Positions 53,370 to 61,269 of a stretch of DNA of 64,000 nt are shown here, piece after piece. The stretch's first letter is position 1. Each line of letters opens with the position of its first letter. The stretch covers positions 8,561-72,560 of the forward strand of contig JBGSKQ010000102.1 in the NCBI GenBank assembly GCA_041741095.1, in the 5' to 3' direction. A program made the translations under genes and the position numbers. The notes beneath the pieces are model-generated. The model was not told where the DNA came from and ran no database searches. It worked only from the letters and a program-made list of their open reading frames with translations. This DNA is from UBA6168 sp041741095. GTDB lineage: Bacteria; Bacteroidota; Bacteroidia; Chitinophagales; Saprospiraceae.

Positions 53370-54107
53370 GTGGAGAACAACATTGCATTTTTAGAGCTGA
53401 AGTACGGTAACATTTACGGCGGATTCCCCAATTTCTTTGCGATTGCTGAAGTATCCCTGCTCGTATTTGAAAAACGTTCAAAGAAAATTTTCATCAATTC
53501 CTGGGTCAACAACATTGACGTGGACTATGTCAGCGTCTTTTCCAAGACCAATGAACTAGGCCACACAGTGGGCCGGTACAAGGAAGTCATCAACATGCGC
53601 ACAGGCCGCCGCAGGCCGTTCATGGAGGAGTTCAAGATTGACAAACGAGCCTTGCAATATTCCTTCAAGCAACTGCGCCCGGTACACAACCGGGTCAAGA
53701 AATTCTTGTTGGACACCCTACGCAAGTACCAAATAGGCACTATCATTACCTTTGATGGCCGCCGCGACGTGTTCCTTTGCGAACGGGCGGGTGTTCGATT
53801 TGGCAGGGTGGAAATCGTTGACCTGCAAAAAGAACTGAACAAGGAGACGGATTACCTCTTCTCCCTGAACAAGTTGTCGGTCATTATCAACTACGATATG
53901 GACGGCTCGTACCTGCGCTCCAATAATCTGGAGTATTGGCTGCACCCAATCGCCGCCAAGCAGTTGCACCCGAAATCGGCTGCATGGGATGCCGCAAGGT
54001 TGTTGATGATTTACAACGAATATACCGATCATAAGACCGATTTCCTCCTGAAAGCGCAGCAATTACTGAACAAAATCCAATCAGTGAAGGAAACGGAAGA
54101 AGAATAG
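53370..54107 (+). CDS. Degenerate DEDDh exonuclease-like protein
   Basis: A 245-residue protein starting at GTG (VENNIAFLELKYGNIYGG). Its layout recalls a DEDDh 3'-5' exonuclease: a first strand with ELKYGN at the place of the usual DxExT motif, a middle TIITFDGRRDVFL motif with Asp, and LHPKSAAWDAARLL near the C-terminus with the HxxxxxD signature. The first Asp is replaced by Phe in my alignment, so activity is doubtful. The relation is my inference from motif order, not a confirmed family. It is alone, with a promoter and a terminator. Confidence 0.6.
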   Translation: MENNIAFLELKYGNIYGGFPNFFAIAEVSLLVFEKRSKKIFINSWVNNIDVDYVSVFSKTNELGHTVGRYKEVINMRTGRRRPFMEEFKIDKRALQYSFKQLRPVHNRVKKFLLDTLRKYQIGTIITFDGRRDVFLCERAGVRFGRVEIVDLQKELNKETDYLFSLNKLSVIINYDMDGSYLRSNNLEYWLHPIAAKQLHPKSAAWDAARLLMIYNEYTDHKTDFLLKAQQLLNKIQSVKETEEE

Positions 54108-54128
54108 GTTCAACAGCAAGCCTAATAC

Positions 54129-54163
54129 AAAGGGCAACGGAACGAAAGTTCCTTGCCCTTTTT
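54129..54163 (+). terminator. Terminator after the exonuclease-like gene
   Basis: Stem AAAGGGCAACGGAAC with GTTCCTTGCCCTTT (54129-54143 and 54148-54161, small bulge), GAAA loop and T run. Confidence 0.85.
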
Positions 54164-54200
54164 GTTTTTGGTTGTTTTCAAAAAAACGCCCTTACCCGAC

Positions 54201-54569
54201 CTATTTTTTAAAAATAAAAAAAACTGCCAGCACCAGGCATATAAAGCCCCAAAGATGGTTCAAACGAAAACTTTCCGTTTTGAACAAAAGCAAAGAGAAA
54301 ATGCTGAAGACCAAAAGGGTGACCACCTCTTGGATCACCTTTAGCTCTACCAGCGAAAACGGCCCGCCATTGCCCTTATATCCAATTCTGTTGGCCGGCA
54401 CCATGAGGCAATACTCAAAAAAAGCAATGCCCCAACTGATGGCGATGATGGCCAAAAGGCCAAGGTTTTCTGTCAGTTTCATTTCTTTGAACTTCAAGTG
54501 GCCATACCAGGCAAAGGTCATGAAGGTGTTGGAGAGGATCAGCAGGAGGATGGTGGAAATGCCTTTCAT
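54201..54569 (-). CDS. DMT-like membrane protein (DUF486)
   Basis: A 122-residue membrane protein of the DUF486 family: four hydrophobic segments (ISTILLLILSNTFMTFAWYG, LGLLAIIAISWGIAFFEYCL, VPANRIGYK turn, LWGFICLVLAVFFIFKK). The family lies in the drug/metabolite transporter clan as half-length members that may pair. The start MKGISTILLL is preferred to an upstream in-frame ATG. Substrate unknown. Confidence 0.9.
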   Translation of the reverse strand: MKGISTILLLILSNTFMTFAWYGHLKFKEMKLTENLGLLAIIAISWGIAFFEYCLMVPANRIGYKGNGGPFSLVELKVIQEVVTLLVFSIFSLLLFKTESFRLNHLWGFICLVLAVFFIFKK

Positions 54570-54714
54570 AAAATGATGGTGAGTTTTTTTTGGCAAAAAT
54601 ACTTCAATGGAAGCGGCTGTAGATTTTTGTTTTGAAAAGGCCAATAGTAGCAATATGACAGGTGTACATTGCCTTTATCATCGTTGATTGCAAAGTTTTT
54701 TTAAGGTAAATCCC

Positions 54715-54722
54715 TATCTTCG
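54715..54722 (+). promoter_or_regulatory. Possible -7 element before the phosphorylase-like gene
   Basis: TATCTTCG differs from TAnnTTTG at one base. A -33-like TTG lies at 54688-54690, 24 bases upstream. Weak evidence. Confidence 0.3.
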
Positions 54723-54758
54723 CCCCTGATTTTTTTCATCCCAAACTGGTTCAGCGAC

Positions 54759-54812
54759 ATGAACCTATCAATCCTAATGGCGATTTGGCACACCATTAGG
54801 ATTTATTTATGA
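54759..54812 (+). CDS. Possible 17-codon leader ORF spanning a hairpin
   Basis: ATG at 54759 reads MNLSILMAIWHTIRIYL and stops at 54810-54812, 13 bases before the ATG of the phosphorylase-like gene. It covers a perfect 11-bp inverted repeat AATCCTAATGG/CCATTAGGATT (54770-54780 and 54793-54803). The arrangement would allow translation of the leader to control folding or access of the next start. There is no proof that it is translated. Confidence 0.3.
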   Translation: MNLSILMAIWHTIRIYL

Positions 54813-54825
54813 AAAACTACTCAAA

Positions 54826-56499
54826 ATGGATTCCTTCCTTTCGTTCAAACACCCTTACCCTATCAATCGGAAATACTCCCAGAAGATTGCTTATTTCAGT
54901 ATGGAGTTCGCCATTGACCAAGCCTTGAAAATTTACTCTGGCGGCTTGGGCTATCTGGCCGGATCGCACATGCGGAGTGCTTACGATCTCAAGCAAAACC
55001 TTATTGGCATCGGTATCCTTTGGAAGTATGGCTACTATGACCAGACCCGCAACAGTACAGGGGAAATGGACGTCCTGTTCATGGAGCGTCAATACAATTT
55101 CCTGATTGATACGGGCATCGAGTTTGAAATACCTGTGAACAGCCACCACGTGAAGGTGAAGGCATATTACCTGCCGCCGCATGTGTTTGGCTCGGCCCCG
55201 GTTTTCCTGTTGTCCACCAACCACCCGGACAACGACTATCTCGCACAGACCATCAGCCACCGCTTGTATTCTAATAATACAGAGGCTAAAATTGCGCAGT
55301 CCATCTTGTTGGGGCATGGAGGTGCCAAGCTGCTCGACCTCATCGGCTACCGCCCGGATGTTTATCATCTAAATGAGGCACACGCCCTTCCAGCGGCATT
55401 TTACCTTTATGAAAAACTGGGCGTACTGGACGAGGTGAGGAACAAAATGGCATTTACCACCCACACGCCCGTGGAGGCCGGTAACGAAAAACATGATATT
55501 CATCAACTGGTAAAGATGAGCTTCTTTGGCAATGTGCCACTGGAGGAGGTGCGCCGCATGACAGATATAGAGGATAATGTGTTCAACCATTCGCTGGCGG
55601 CCCTCCGCTTATCGAAAATAGCTAACGGCGTTTCCAAACTGCACGGCGAAGTGGCCAGGGAAATGTGGGGCGGCTATGATGAAATTTGTCCCATTACGCA
55701 CATTACGAACTCCCAGAACCACCTCTATTGGCACGATCCAGAATTGGACAAGGCAATGGAAAAGGGCGACAATACTGCGTTTTCAAAAAGAAAGAAAGAA
55801 CTCAAGTATCAGCTTTTCCAAACTGTAGCCGATCAAACCGGGAAAATTTTTGACCCCGATGTGCTGACGCTCGTTTGGGCAAGGCGCTATGCTGGCTACA
55901 AGCGGGCAGACCTGATCACTAGGGACATCGCCCGTTTTGAAAGGTTGGTTTATCATTCAAAATATCCTATCCAGATTATTTGGGCTGGCAAGCCTTACCC
56001 AATGGACTATGACGCCATTGGCACTTTCAACAAGCTCGTCAATATTTCAAAACGGTATCAAAACGTGGCAGTAGTCACAGGTTATGAACTGGCCTTGTCA
56101 AAAGCCCTGAAGCAAGGAAGCGACATTTGGCTAAACAATCCCCGTGTGCCAAGGGAGGCATCTGGCACCAGCGGCATGACCGCCGCCATGAACGGCTCGG
56201 TAAACCTCTCTACGCAGGATGGCTGGATTCCCGAATTTGCCAAACATGGCCACAATTCCTTTATTGTACCGCTGGCCGATGAAAATATGCCGGATGAGGT
56301 ACAGGACGAATTCGACCGCCAGAACGTGATGAGTGTTTTGGAAAATGAAATTTTGCCACTTTATTATGCCAAACCGGAACGTTGGCAGGCCATTGTGACC
56401 AACAGCATGAAGGAAGTGGTGAAATTTTTCGACTCCGACCGCATGGCCGACGAATACTTCAAGAAATTATATAGTGCCAAAGTGATGGACTTAGTGTAA
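54826..56499 (+). CDS. Alpha-glucan phosphorylase-family protein (GT35), PLP lysine missing
   Basis: A 557-residue protein of the short alpha-glucan phosphorylase type (TIGR02094-like), which normally releases glucose-1-phosphate from glycogen. Family motifs are AYFSMEFAIDQALKIYSGGL, GYRPDVYHLNEAHALPAAFY, FTTHTPVEAGNE, WARRYAGYKRADLI and WLNNPRVPREASGTSGM. In known members the segment after EASGTSG reads MKAAMNG, where Lys binds PLP; here it reads MTAAMNG (Thr452). Without this lysine the PLP-dependent mechanism is not expected. This may be a shared feature of a Bacteroidota subfamily rather than a mutation in this strain. It is monocistronic with a structured leader. Confidence 0.85.
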   Translation: MDSFLSFKHPYPINRKYSQKIAYFSMEFAIDQALKIYSGGLGYLAGSHMRSAYDLKQNLIGIGILWKYGYYDQTRNSTGEMDVLFMERQYNFLIDTGIEFEIPVNSHHVKVKAYYLPPHVFGSAPVFLLSTNHPDNDYLAQTISHRLYSNNTEAKIAQSILLGHGGAKLLDLIGYRPDVYHLNEAHALPAAFYLYEKLGVLDEVRNKMAFTTHTPVEAGNEKHDIHQLVKMSFFGNVPLEEVRRMTDIEDNVFNHSLAALRLSKIANGVSKLHGEVAREMWGGYDEICPITHITNSQNHLYWHDPELDKAMEKGDNTAFSKRKKELKYQLFQTVADQTGKIFDPDVLTLVWARRYAGYKRADLITRDIARFERLVYHSKYPIQIIWAGKPYPMDYDAIGTFNKLVNISKRYQNVAVVTGYELALSKALKQGSDIWLNNPRVPREASGTSGMTAAMNGSVNLSTQDGWIPEFAKHGHNSFIVPLADENMPDEVQDEFDRQNVMSVLENEILPLYYAKPERWQAIVTNSMKEVVKFFDSDRMADEYFKKLYSAKVMDLV

Positions 56500-56504
56500 T
56501 CGCT

Positions 56505-57764
56505 TTATCGCAAAACGGTCACACTTCCAGTTTTAGTGGATTCTTCGCCCCGGCAGATGTAGCGGATTTTATAAAGGAAAACACCGGGGTTGACGGGTGT
56601 GCCTTTATAGGAGCCGTCCCACTTGTCCAATGGTGCCGTAGAAGTGAAAACGATGTTCCCCCACCGGTCATAGATTTCCATTCCGATAAAGTTTTCTTCT
56701 TGCAGAATGGCAGGGTTGCTGATGCCGTAACGGTCGTTCAGGCCATCATCGTTTGGGGTAAAAGCGGTGGGCAACATAATGTCGTGGCAATCAATAGAAT
56801 TTGGATCGAGTATAATAACCCGAAGCGAATCGGTGTAGCTGCATTCGTTGGTGGTAATGAAGGTAAGTGCATAGGTCGTGGTTTGTGAGGGCGTCAGGAT
56901 GGGATTGGCCACGGTATCGTTGCTCACTCCCGTGGAGGGTTTCCATAAAAACCTATCCGCACAGGTATGGGTGATGTAAGCATGTACTTCACTGCCTTCA
57001 TAAATGGAGGTGTCTTTCGTCCCAATAATCTTATTGCCAACATCAATTTGGTCGGGCGGGAAATAAAGGTCTTCGATATTGTTTAATGAAAGGGCAGTTT
57101 TATAAAGCCTTATTTCATCAATGTAGCCTATAAAAGGTTTCTCATTGGGGCAATCGCTGGAACCTATCCGCAGTTCTTCTTTGTTGAAAATGTTCACCCT
57201 GTGCATGTTCTGGGCGGTAAACTTACCTTGCTCCTTTCCATTGATGTAAAGCAAGGTCGTGCCCTCTTTCCTCACTACTGCTGCATGATACCAACAAGAC
57301 GGTGGTAAAGGTTTGGAGGTAACCGTACCATTCACGCCGGGCACTTCGTTGATCTCAACGGTCATTACTTGGTTGCCCGGATTGTATTTAATGGCAAACG
57401 AACTGTCCAGGTTACAGCCATCCCGTTTTGAAAAAAGCACCAAGCTTTCGGAACTGGTGGAAAGCGGTTTGAAATAAAAGCTAAGAGTAAAGTCGTTGGT
57501 GCTAAGTGCAGCATCCAGGGGAACACCAGACATAAGCACCAGGTCATTGTCTGAGCCACCAAAATTGATGGCTTGCCCGACAGCTCCACAGCCGCATTCA
57601 TAGTCGCCCACACCGAGTAAAGTAATGGTCATATTTACTTTCTCATTCCTAATTTCACATGTGTCTTGGTCAAAATTCATCCAAACGATGAGGTCATCCT
57701 CATTTTGTGCAAATAATTGGGAGCCAAACAAAAGCAGAAAAAACGTCAAGTGCTTTATCATCAT
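56505..57764 (-). CDS. LamG-domain secreted protein with gliding-motility (CHU_C) C-terminus
   Basis: A 419-residue protein with a signal peptide (MIKHLTFFLLLFGSQLFAQ), a LamG/concanavalin-like domain (about 25-235: FTLSFYFKPLSTSSESLVLF, WYHAAVVRKEGTTLLYINGK, FIGYIDEIRLYKTALS), a PKD-like segment (about 245-320) and a T9SS C-terminal domain of the gliding-motility kind (LPTAFTPNDDGLNDRYGISN, MEIYDRWGNIVFTS, WDGSYKGTPVNPGVFLYKIR). Export to the cell surface is inferred; LamG domains often bind glycans. Its stop lies 5 bases from that of the phosphorylase-like gene. Confidence 0.92.
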   Translation of the reverse strand: MMIKHLTFFLLLFGSQLFAQNEDDLIVWMNFDQDTCEIRNEKVNMTITLLGVGDYECGCGAVGQAINFGGSDNDLVLMSGVPLDAALSTNDFTLSFYFKPLSTSSESLVLFSKRDGCNLDSSFAIKYNPGNQVMTVEINEVPGVNGTVTSKPLPPSCWYHAAVVRKEGTTLLYINGKEQGKFTAQNMHRVNIFNKEELRIGSSDCPNEKPFIGYIDEIRLYKTALSLNNIEDLYFPPDQIDVGNKIIGTKDTSIYEGSEVHAYITHTCADRFLWKPSTGVSNDTVANPILTPSQTTTYALTFITTNECSYTDSLRVIILDPNSIDCHDIMLPTAFTPNDDGLNDRYGISNPAILQEENFIGMEIYDRWGNIVFTSTAPLDKWDGSYKGTPVNPGVFLYKIRYICRGEESTKTGSVTVLR

Positions 57765-58017
57765 TCTTAAGGTGATTAATTAACAAACGGCTGCAAAGTT
57801 CGGATAATTAGGCAAACTAATTTGTAGTGCTACTTTCCCGTTGCCGCTATTTCTGTTTGCGAAAAAGCTTTGGTAAAACGCCCTTTGCTTTACCTTATTT
57901 TAAACAGGTAGGGCAAGTGATGTCTATTTCCCGCCAAAATGCTATTTGGGCTTGCACGATAATTTAGTCAGAGATTTAACATTGCATTTAGTGACCAAAA
58001 TGAATTTCAGGCGTTCT

Positions 58018-58025
58018 TACCTTTG
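58018..58025 (+). promoter_or_regulatory. -7 element before the CFFCGG gene
   Basis: TACCTTTG matches TAnnTTTG, 23 bases before the ATG at 58049. No -33 element at usual spacing. Confidence 0.5.
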
Positions 58026-58048
58026 CCATCATCAAGCAATCAATTTTT

Positions 58049-58489
58049 ATGAAAAAGGTTTTAATTTCTTTGGGTTTAGTGTTATTGGCTGCTGCCGCAA
58101 TTCCGCTGTGCGCGCAGGAAAATATGTGGAAGACCCTTTCCAAAATCACCTATAAAAAGGAATATGACGAAATGTTGGGCTTTAAAGTGGACGTGCCGAT
58201 TTTCAGCAAAGACGTACAGTCCTTAGAAGGAAAGGCCATTACCATCAAAGGCTACATCATCCCTGTGGAAGGCTACAAAAGCCACAAGGAGTTCATCTTT
58301 TCAGCATATCCCTACAACATGTGCTTCTTTTGCGGTGGTGCAGGCCCCGAAACTGTAATGGAAATAAAGGCCAAAAGCCCCGTTGCCTATACCGCCGAGC
58401 CTGTCACCCTGAAGGGCGTATTGCATTTGAACGGCACCGACATCAACCGGCTGATGTATTCCTTGAACAATGCAGAATTGGTCAATTGA
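58049..58489 (+). CDS. Secreted protein with a CFFCGG motif, function unknown
   Basis: A 146-residue protein with a signal peptide (MKKVLISLGLVLLAAAAIPL, cleavage near CAQ) and one domain with a central beta segment (ITIKGYIIPVEGYKSHKEFI) and the motif CFFCGGAGPETVMEI (about 92-106). Two Cys three residues apart suggest metal or haem binding or a redox site. Such proteins recur in Bacteroidota; I know no function and only a loose resemblance to DUF3299. A Cys at the predicted cleavage site could allow lipid attachment, but the lipobox is not typical. Confidence 0.82.
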   Translation: MKKVLISLGLVLLAAAAIPLCAQENMWKTLSKITYKKEYDEMLGFKVDVPIFSKDVQSLEGKAITIKGYIIPVEGYKSHKEFIFSAYPYNMCFFCGGAGPETVMEIKAKSPVAYTAEPVTLKGVLHLNGTDINRLMYSLNNAELVN

Positions 58490-58546
58490 AATAGCCTTGG
58501 CACATGGCCAGGCTCATCAATCATACATTCACCTAAAATTTTCGCC

Positions 58547-58909
58547 ATGAAAGACTTCATTTCCAACCTGATTAAAAAAACAAAGGAAACCGTTGAAGAC
58601 ACCATCGAACATGCCTCCGAAGACATCAAGGAAGTCGTAGGAAACGTAACTGAGGATGCGGGCAAGCTGATGTCGCAGGCAAAAGAAAAATTCAGCGAGA
58701 CGAAAGCGGACCTACAGGAAGATCTGGCCGACCCCGATGGCATTTTTGAAAAAGCCAAAAAATCATTTTCGGAAACCTCCGAAAAAATAAAGGCGGCAGC
58801 CAAGGAAGAATGGGAAAGTGTGAGCGAAAAAGTGGAGGAAATCAAGGATTCCTTTGCCTCAAAAAAAGAAGCAGGAGAATCCGATATTACTCCTGACGAT
58901 AAGGCCTAA
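58547..58909 (+). CDS. Lys/Glu-rich amphipathic helical protein
   Basis: A 120-residue protein, almost wholly charged helix with 11-residue-like periodicity (KKTKETVEDTIEHASEDIKE, AKEKFSETKADLQEDLADPD, KIKAAAKEEWESVSEKVEEI). It has no signal peptide or membrane segment. It resembles LEA/YtxH/apolipoprotein-like stress helices in character; that is an analogy only. It lies 57 bases after the CFFCGG gene in the same direction and shares a strong terminator downstream. Confidence 0.8.
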   Translation: MKDFISNLIKKTKETVEDTIEHASEDIKEVVGNVTEDAGKLMSQAKEKFSETKADLQEDLADPDGIFEKAKKSFSETSEKIKAAAKEEWESVSEKVEEIKDSFASKKEAGESDITPDDKA

Positions 58910-58911
58910 GT

Positions 58912-58942
58912 GAATGATGAACTATAAATGATGAACGATGAA
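58912..58942 (+). repeat. Short GATGAAC-type repeat
   Basis: GAATGATGAACTATAAATGA followed by GATGAACGATGAACT repeats the same GAACGAT-like 7-base unit seen after mutL (33227-33252), directly after the stop of the helical protein. Confidence 0.6.
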
Positions 58943-59032
58943 CTTGCAAAACATTGATTAACAGTTTTTTGTAAATCAATGTGGCCTATATTGTTTTTTC
59001 AATTTCACTAATGGCATTTTAGACAAAAAAGC

Positions 59033-59077
59033 AAAGCCCGCATTCCTGAAAACAGGAGTGCGGGCTTTTATTTTTTT
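59033..59077. terminator. Bidirectional terminator
   Basis: Stem AAAGCCCGCA..CCTG with CAGG..TGCGGGCTTT (59033-59048 and 59053-59068), T run after it on the plus strand and A/T-rich on the other side. Convergent genes end on both sides. Confidence 0.85.
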
Positions 59078-59078
59078 A

Positions 59079-60161
59079 TCAAATACTCGCCGAGGAAATG
59101 ATCAGTTCCAGTTCCTGCATGTAGTTGCGTTTGTCCTTGCCGGGAGCATAGATGAACCCGTCCACAAAAATTAATTGATTGGTTTTCGTGTCGAGCATGA
59201 GGTTGCTGATAAAAGGGCCGCCCATAAAGTCGTTCACGATGTCCCAAATTCCCTTGGCCTGTACAGTATAGAGGTTGTTCACGGTCTTGTTTTCAACAAA
59301 CAGGGGCAAGTCCACATCGTTGATGCGCATAAAGGTATTGGGCTGTCGGGTGGACACGATTTTGCCTACCTCGTTCCGGATTTTCTTAATGCCATTTTTG
59401 CTCAGTTGATCCTTGCTGTTGTAGGGCAGTTTGTGGATGATGATGTTGGCAATAATTTCCCGCTCATCACGGCGCAGCCACATTGTATTTTCCGTGGAAT
59501 TGTATTTGGCCAGTTTAAAATCGCCCGGCACTTTTAGGTTTACTCCAAATTTGAGTTTGATATCAGCCTGCAAGTCCGCATCTACCCCGGCCTGGTAAGC
59601 AGTAGCTTTGACAGACTCCATATCCCTTTCATTGATTTTGCGGGCTATGGGCGCAAAGTTTTTGGCGATGTTTTCAATCAGCTTTTCTTCTCCAAAACCA
59701 GAGACGTAAAAAAGCAGTTGTTGCTTCGCCCACTTATCGTTGCCGACGGTCGTGTTGAAGCCCTTGTCCTGTTTAATTTCTGCGATTTTGCCTTCTCCCA
59801 AGTCCTTTTTCACCAAAGAACTGATAACCGAGTTTTCATCGTTGAGATCGGCCAAGAAGATGACGGTTCTGAACTCTTTTTTAATTGGCTGCTTGGCCAA
59901 TTGTTCGGGGGTGAGGTAGTTGATGTCAAAAATGGATTCCGGCTGTGGCAAGAGGATGTAAGGCGCTGCGAAATAATAAAAAAAAGAATCGCCCACGGCA
60001 CCTTTCCACAAGTTTGAATCGGCGATGACCTCTATCTGGTTGACACGGCCATGAGCATAGGGCTTCGCGCTGCCGCCTACCTGGCGGACAGTCGTTGGTG
60101 TTTCCTGGCCGCAGCCAAGCAACAAAAAAAATATAAAGCCAAATATTTGAAAATGCTTCAT
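59079..60161 (-). CDS. DUF4837 family lipoprotein
   Basis: A 360-residue protein with a signal peptide and lipobox (FFLLLGCGQ, Cys about 17). The body (VIADSNLWKGAVGDSFFYYF, FRTVIFLADLNDENSVIS, KWAKQQLLFYVSGFGEEKLI, YNSTENTMWLRRDEREIIAN) is characteristic of DUF4837, a Bacteroidota family of unknown function. The start MKHFQIFGFIF begins the signal peptide; the longer in-frame reading extends past the promoter element at 60179-60186 and is rejected. Envelope location is inferred. Confidence 0.9.
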   Translation of the reverse strand: MKHFQIFGFIFFLLLGCGQETPTTVRQVGGSAKPYAHGRVNQIEVIADSNLWKGAVGDSFFYYFAAPYILLPQPESIFDINYLTPEQLAKQPIKKEFRTVIFLADLNDENSVISSLVKKDLGEGKIAEIKQDKGFNTTVGNDKWAKQQLLFYVSGFGEEKLIENIAKNFAPIARKINERDMESVKATAYQAGVDADLQADIKLKFGVNLKVPGDFKLAKYNSTENTMWLRRDEREIIANIIIHKLPYNSKDQLSKNGIKKIRNEVGKIVSTRQPNTFMRINDVDLPLFVENKTVNNLYTVQAKGIWDIVNDFMGGPFISNLMLDTKTNQLIFVDGFIYAPGKDKRNYMQELELIISSASI

Positions 60162-60178
60162 CGTCAAAGTGTTTTGGG

Positions 60179-60186
60179 CAAAATTA
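60179..60186 (-). promoter_or_regulatory. -7 element of the DUF4837 gene
   Basis: On the minus strand TAATTTTG matches TAnnTTTG, 17 bases before the ATG at 60161. Confidence 0.4.
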
Positions 60187-60324
60187 GCCGGGAAACCTGG
60201 CACATTGATTTTTTTAAAAAACGAAATGTGCATCCACCCTCAATTCCAATGACTCAACTCCCAGGATTTTTGCATGTGCAGGACATACTCAAATAGATGC
60301 TTATAAAATGCCTTTTGGTGGGAA

Positions 60325-60360
60325 AACAAAAAAAGCGGCCCGCTGTTGCAAACCGCTTTT
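60325..60360 (-). terminator. Terminator of the HD-domain gene
   Basis: Stem AAAAGCGG/CCGCTTTT (60331-60338 and 60353-60360), 14-base loop, followed on the minus strand by a T-rich run; 22 bases after the stop. Confidence 0.7.
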
Positions 60361-60381
60361 TAAGTGGGCGAAATAAGGCTT

Positions 60382-60966
60382 TCAGGCGGCTACGCCTATT
60401 TCCTTTATTATCTTTTCAAACCAGTATAAAGGGGCCTGCATTTTATCACCTGTTTGCGTATCGCATTTGAAAAATTGGAAGTAGAGGCCCATTTGCCCAC
60501 CGATGCGCTCCATCAATTGGCCGAGCCGAATATTGGCCGCTTCTTTCCTTCCCTCCAGGGTGGCCGTCCGCCAAATATAAAATGCCTCATCATGGAGTTC
60601 GATTATATCGAGCAGGGTTTCGTCATCGCAATAATTCTCCATCAACTCCCTGGCGAGTAGCCCATGGTGTTTATACAAACCCCCATTAAAGGCTTTGTTT
60701 TCCTGGCACTTCAGGGTGTCGTGGGAAAGGGCAATAAGACGCAACCGCTGGCGTGTGTCTTTATCAACAGAAAGCTTGTCAATGTTTTCGAGCACCTCTT
60801 TTACATGAATGCCTACCTTGCCCTCCGGATGCCCGAAGCGGGGAAGCCCCCAATTATATCCTACCTGGAAATCGGGCAAGGCGAGCAACTCTGCCTCCAA
60901 TGGCGTCTCCGGCTGGATCAGCTTTTCAAAATCAATATGGCGCTCAATAAGAGGGTTCATTATCAT
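60382..60966 (-). CDS. HD domain protein
   Basis: A protein of about 194 residues with an HD-type metal phosphohydrolase pattern: His in PEGKVGIHVKEVLENID, His-Asp in LRLIALSHDTLKCQE, further His in LYKHHGLLARELME and the last Asp in the C-terminal helix. Substrate unknown. The start is uncertain: ATG at 60966 (MIMNPLIERHIDFEKLIQP) or 60960 is preferred; ATGs at 61023 and 61092 would add unrelated residues. It has a terminator of its own. Confidence 0.85.
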   Translation of the reverse strand: MIMNPLIERHIDFEKLIQPETPLEAELLALPDFQVGYNWGLPRFGHPEGKVGIHVKEVLENIDKLSVDKDTRQRLRLIALSHDTLKCQENKAFNGGLYKHHGLLARELMENYCDDETLLDIIELHDEAFYIWRTATLEGRKEAANIRLGQLMERIGGQMGLYFQFFKCDTQTGDKMQAPLYWFEKIIKEIGVAA

Positions 60967-61196
60967 GCGGTATCTGGCCAAAGGCAAAGGCGAAGATCGA
61001 AATCTTTGGGCGAATGTTGTCATTGGAGCTTGGTTAGGTATGGTTAGGAAAATATGTGATTCAAATAAAGCCAAAAGAAAATCCATTAACACGCATTTAG
61101 ACAGGTGTTAATGGAAGCAAATGTGTTTTTGGGCCTTTCCTGTTAAGGTGTAGTTAAACCATCTTTATGCCATAACCGCCAGGATAAGGCGGCGTT

Positions 61197-61204
61197 TATT
61201 TTTG
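61197..61204 (+). promoter_or_regulatory. -7 element of the HtrA gene
   Basis: TATTTTTG matches TAnnTTTG, 65 bases before the ATG at 61270. Confidence 0.45.
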
Positions 61205-61269
61205 CGTAATTTACAACAAGACTGGTTTCAAGTCAAATTTTTGATAAAAAACATCCAAATTTTCGTAGC

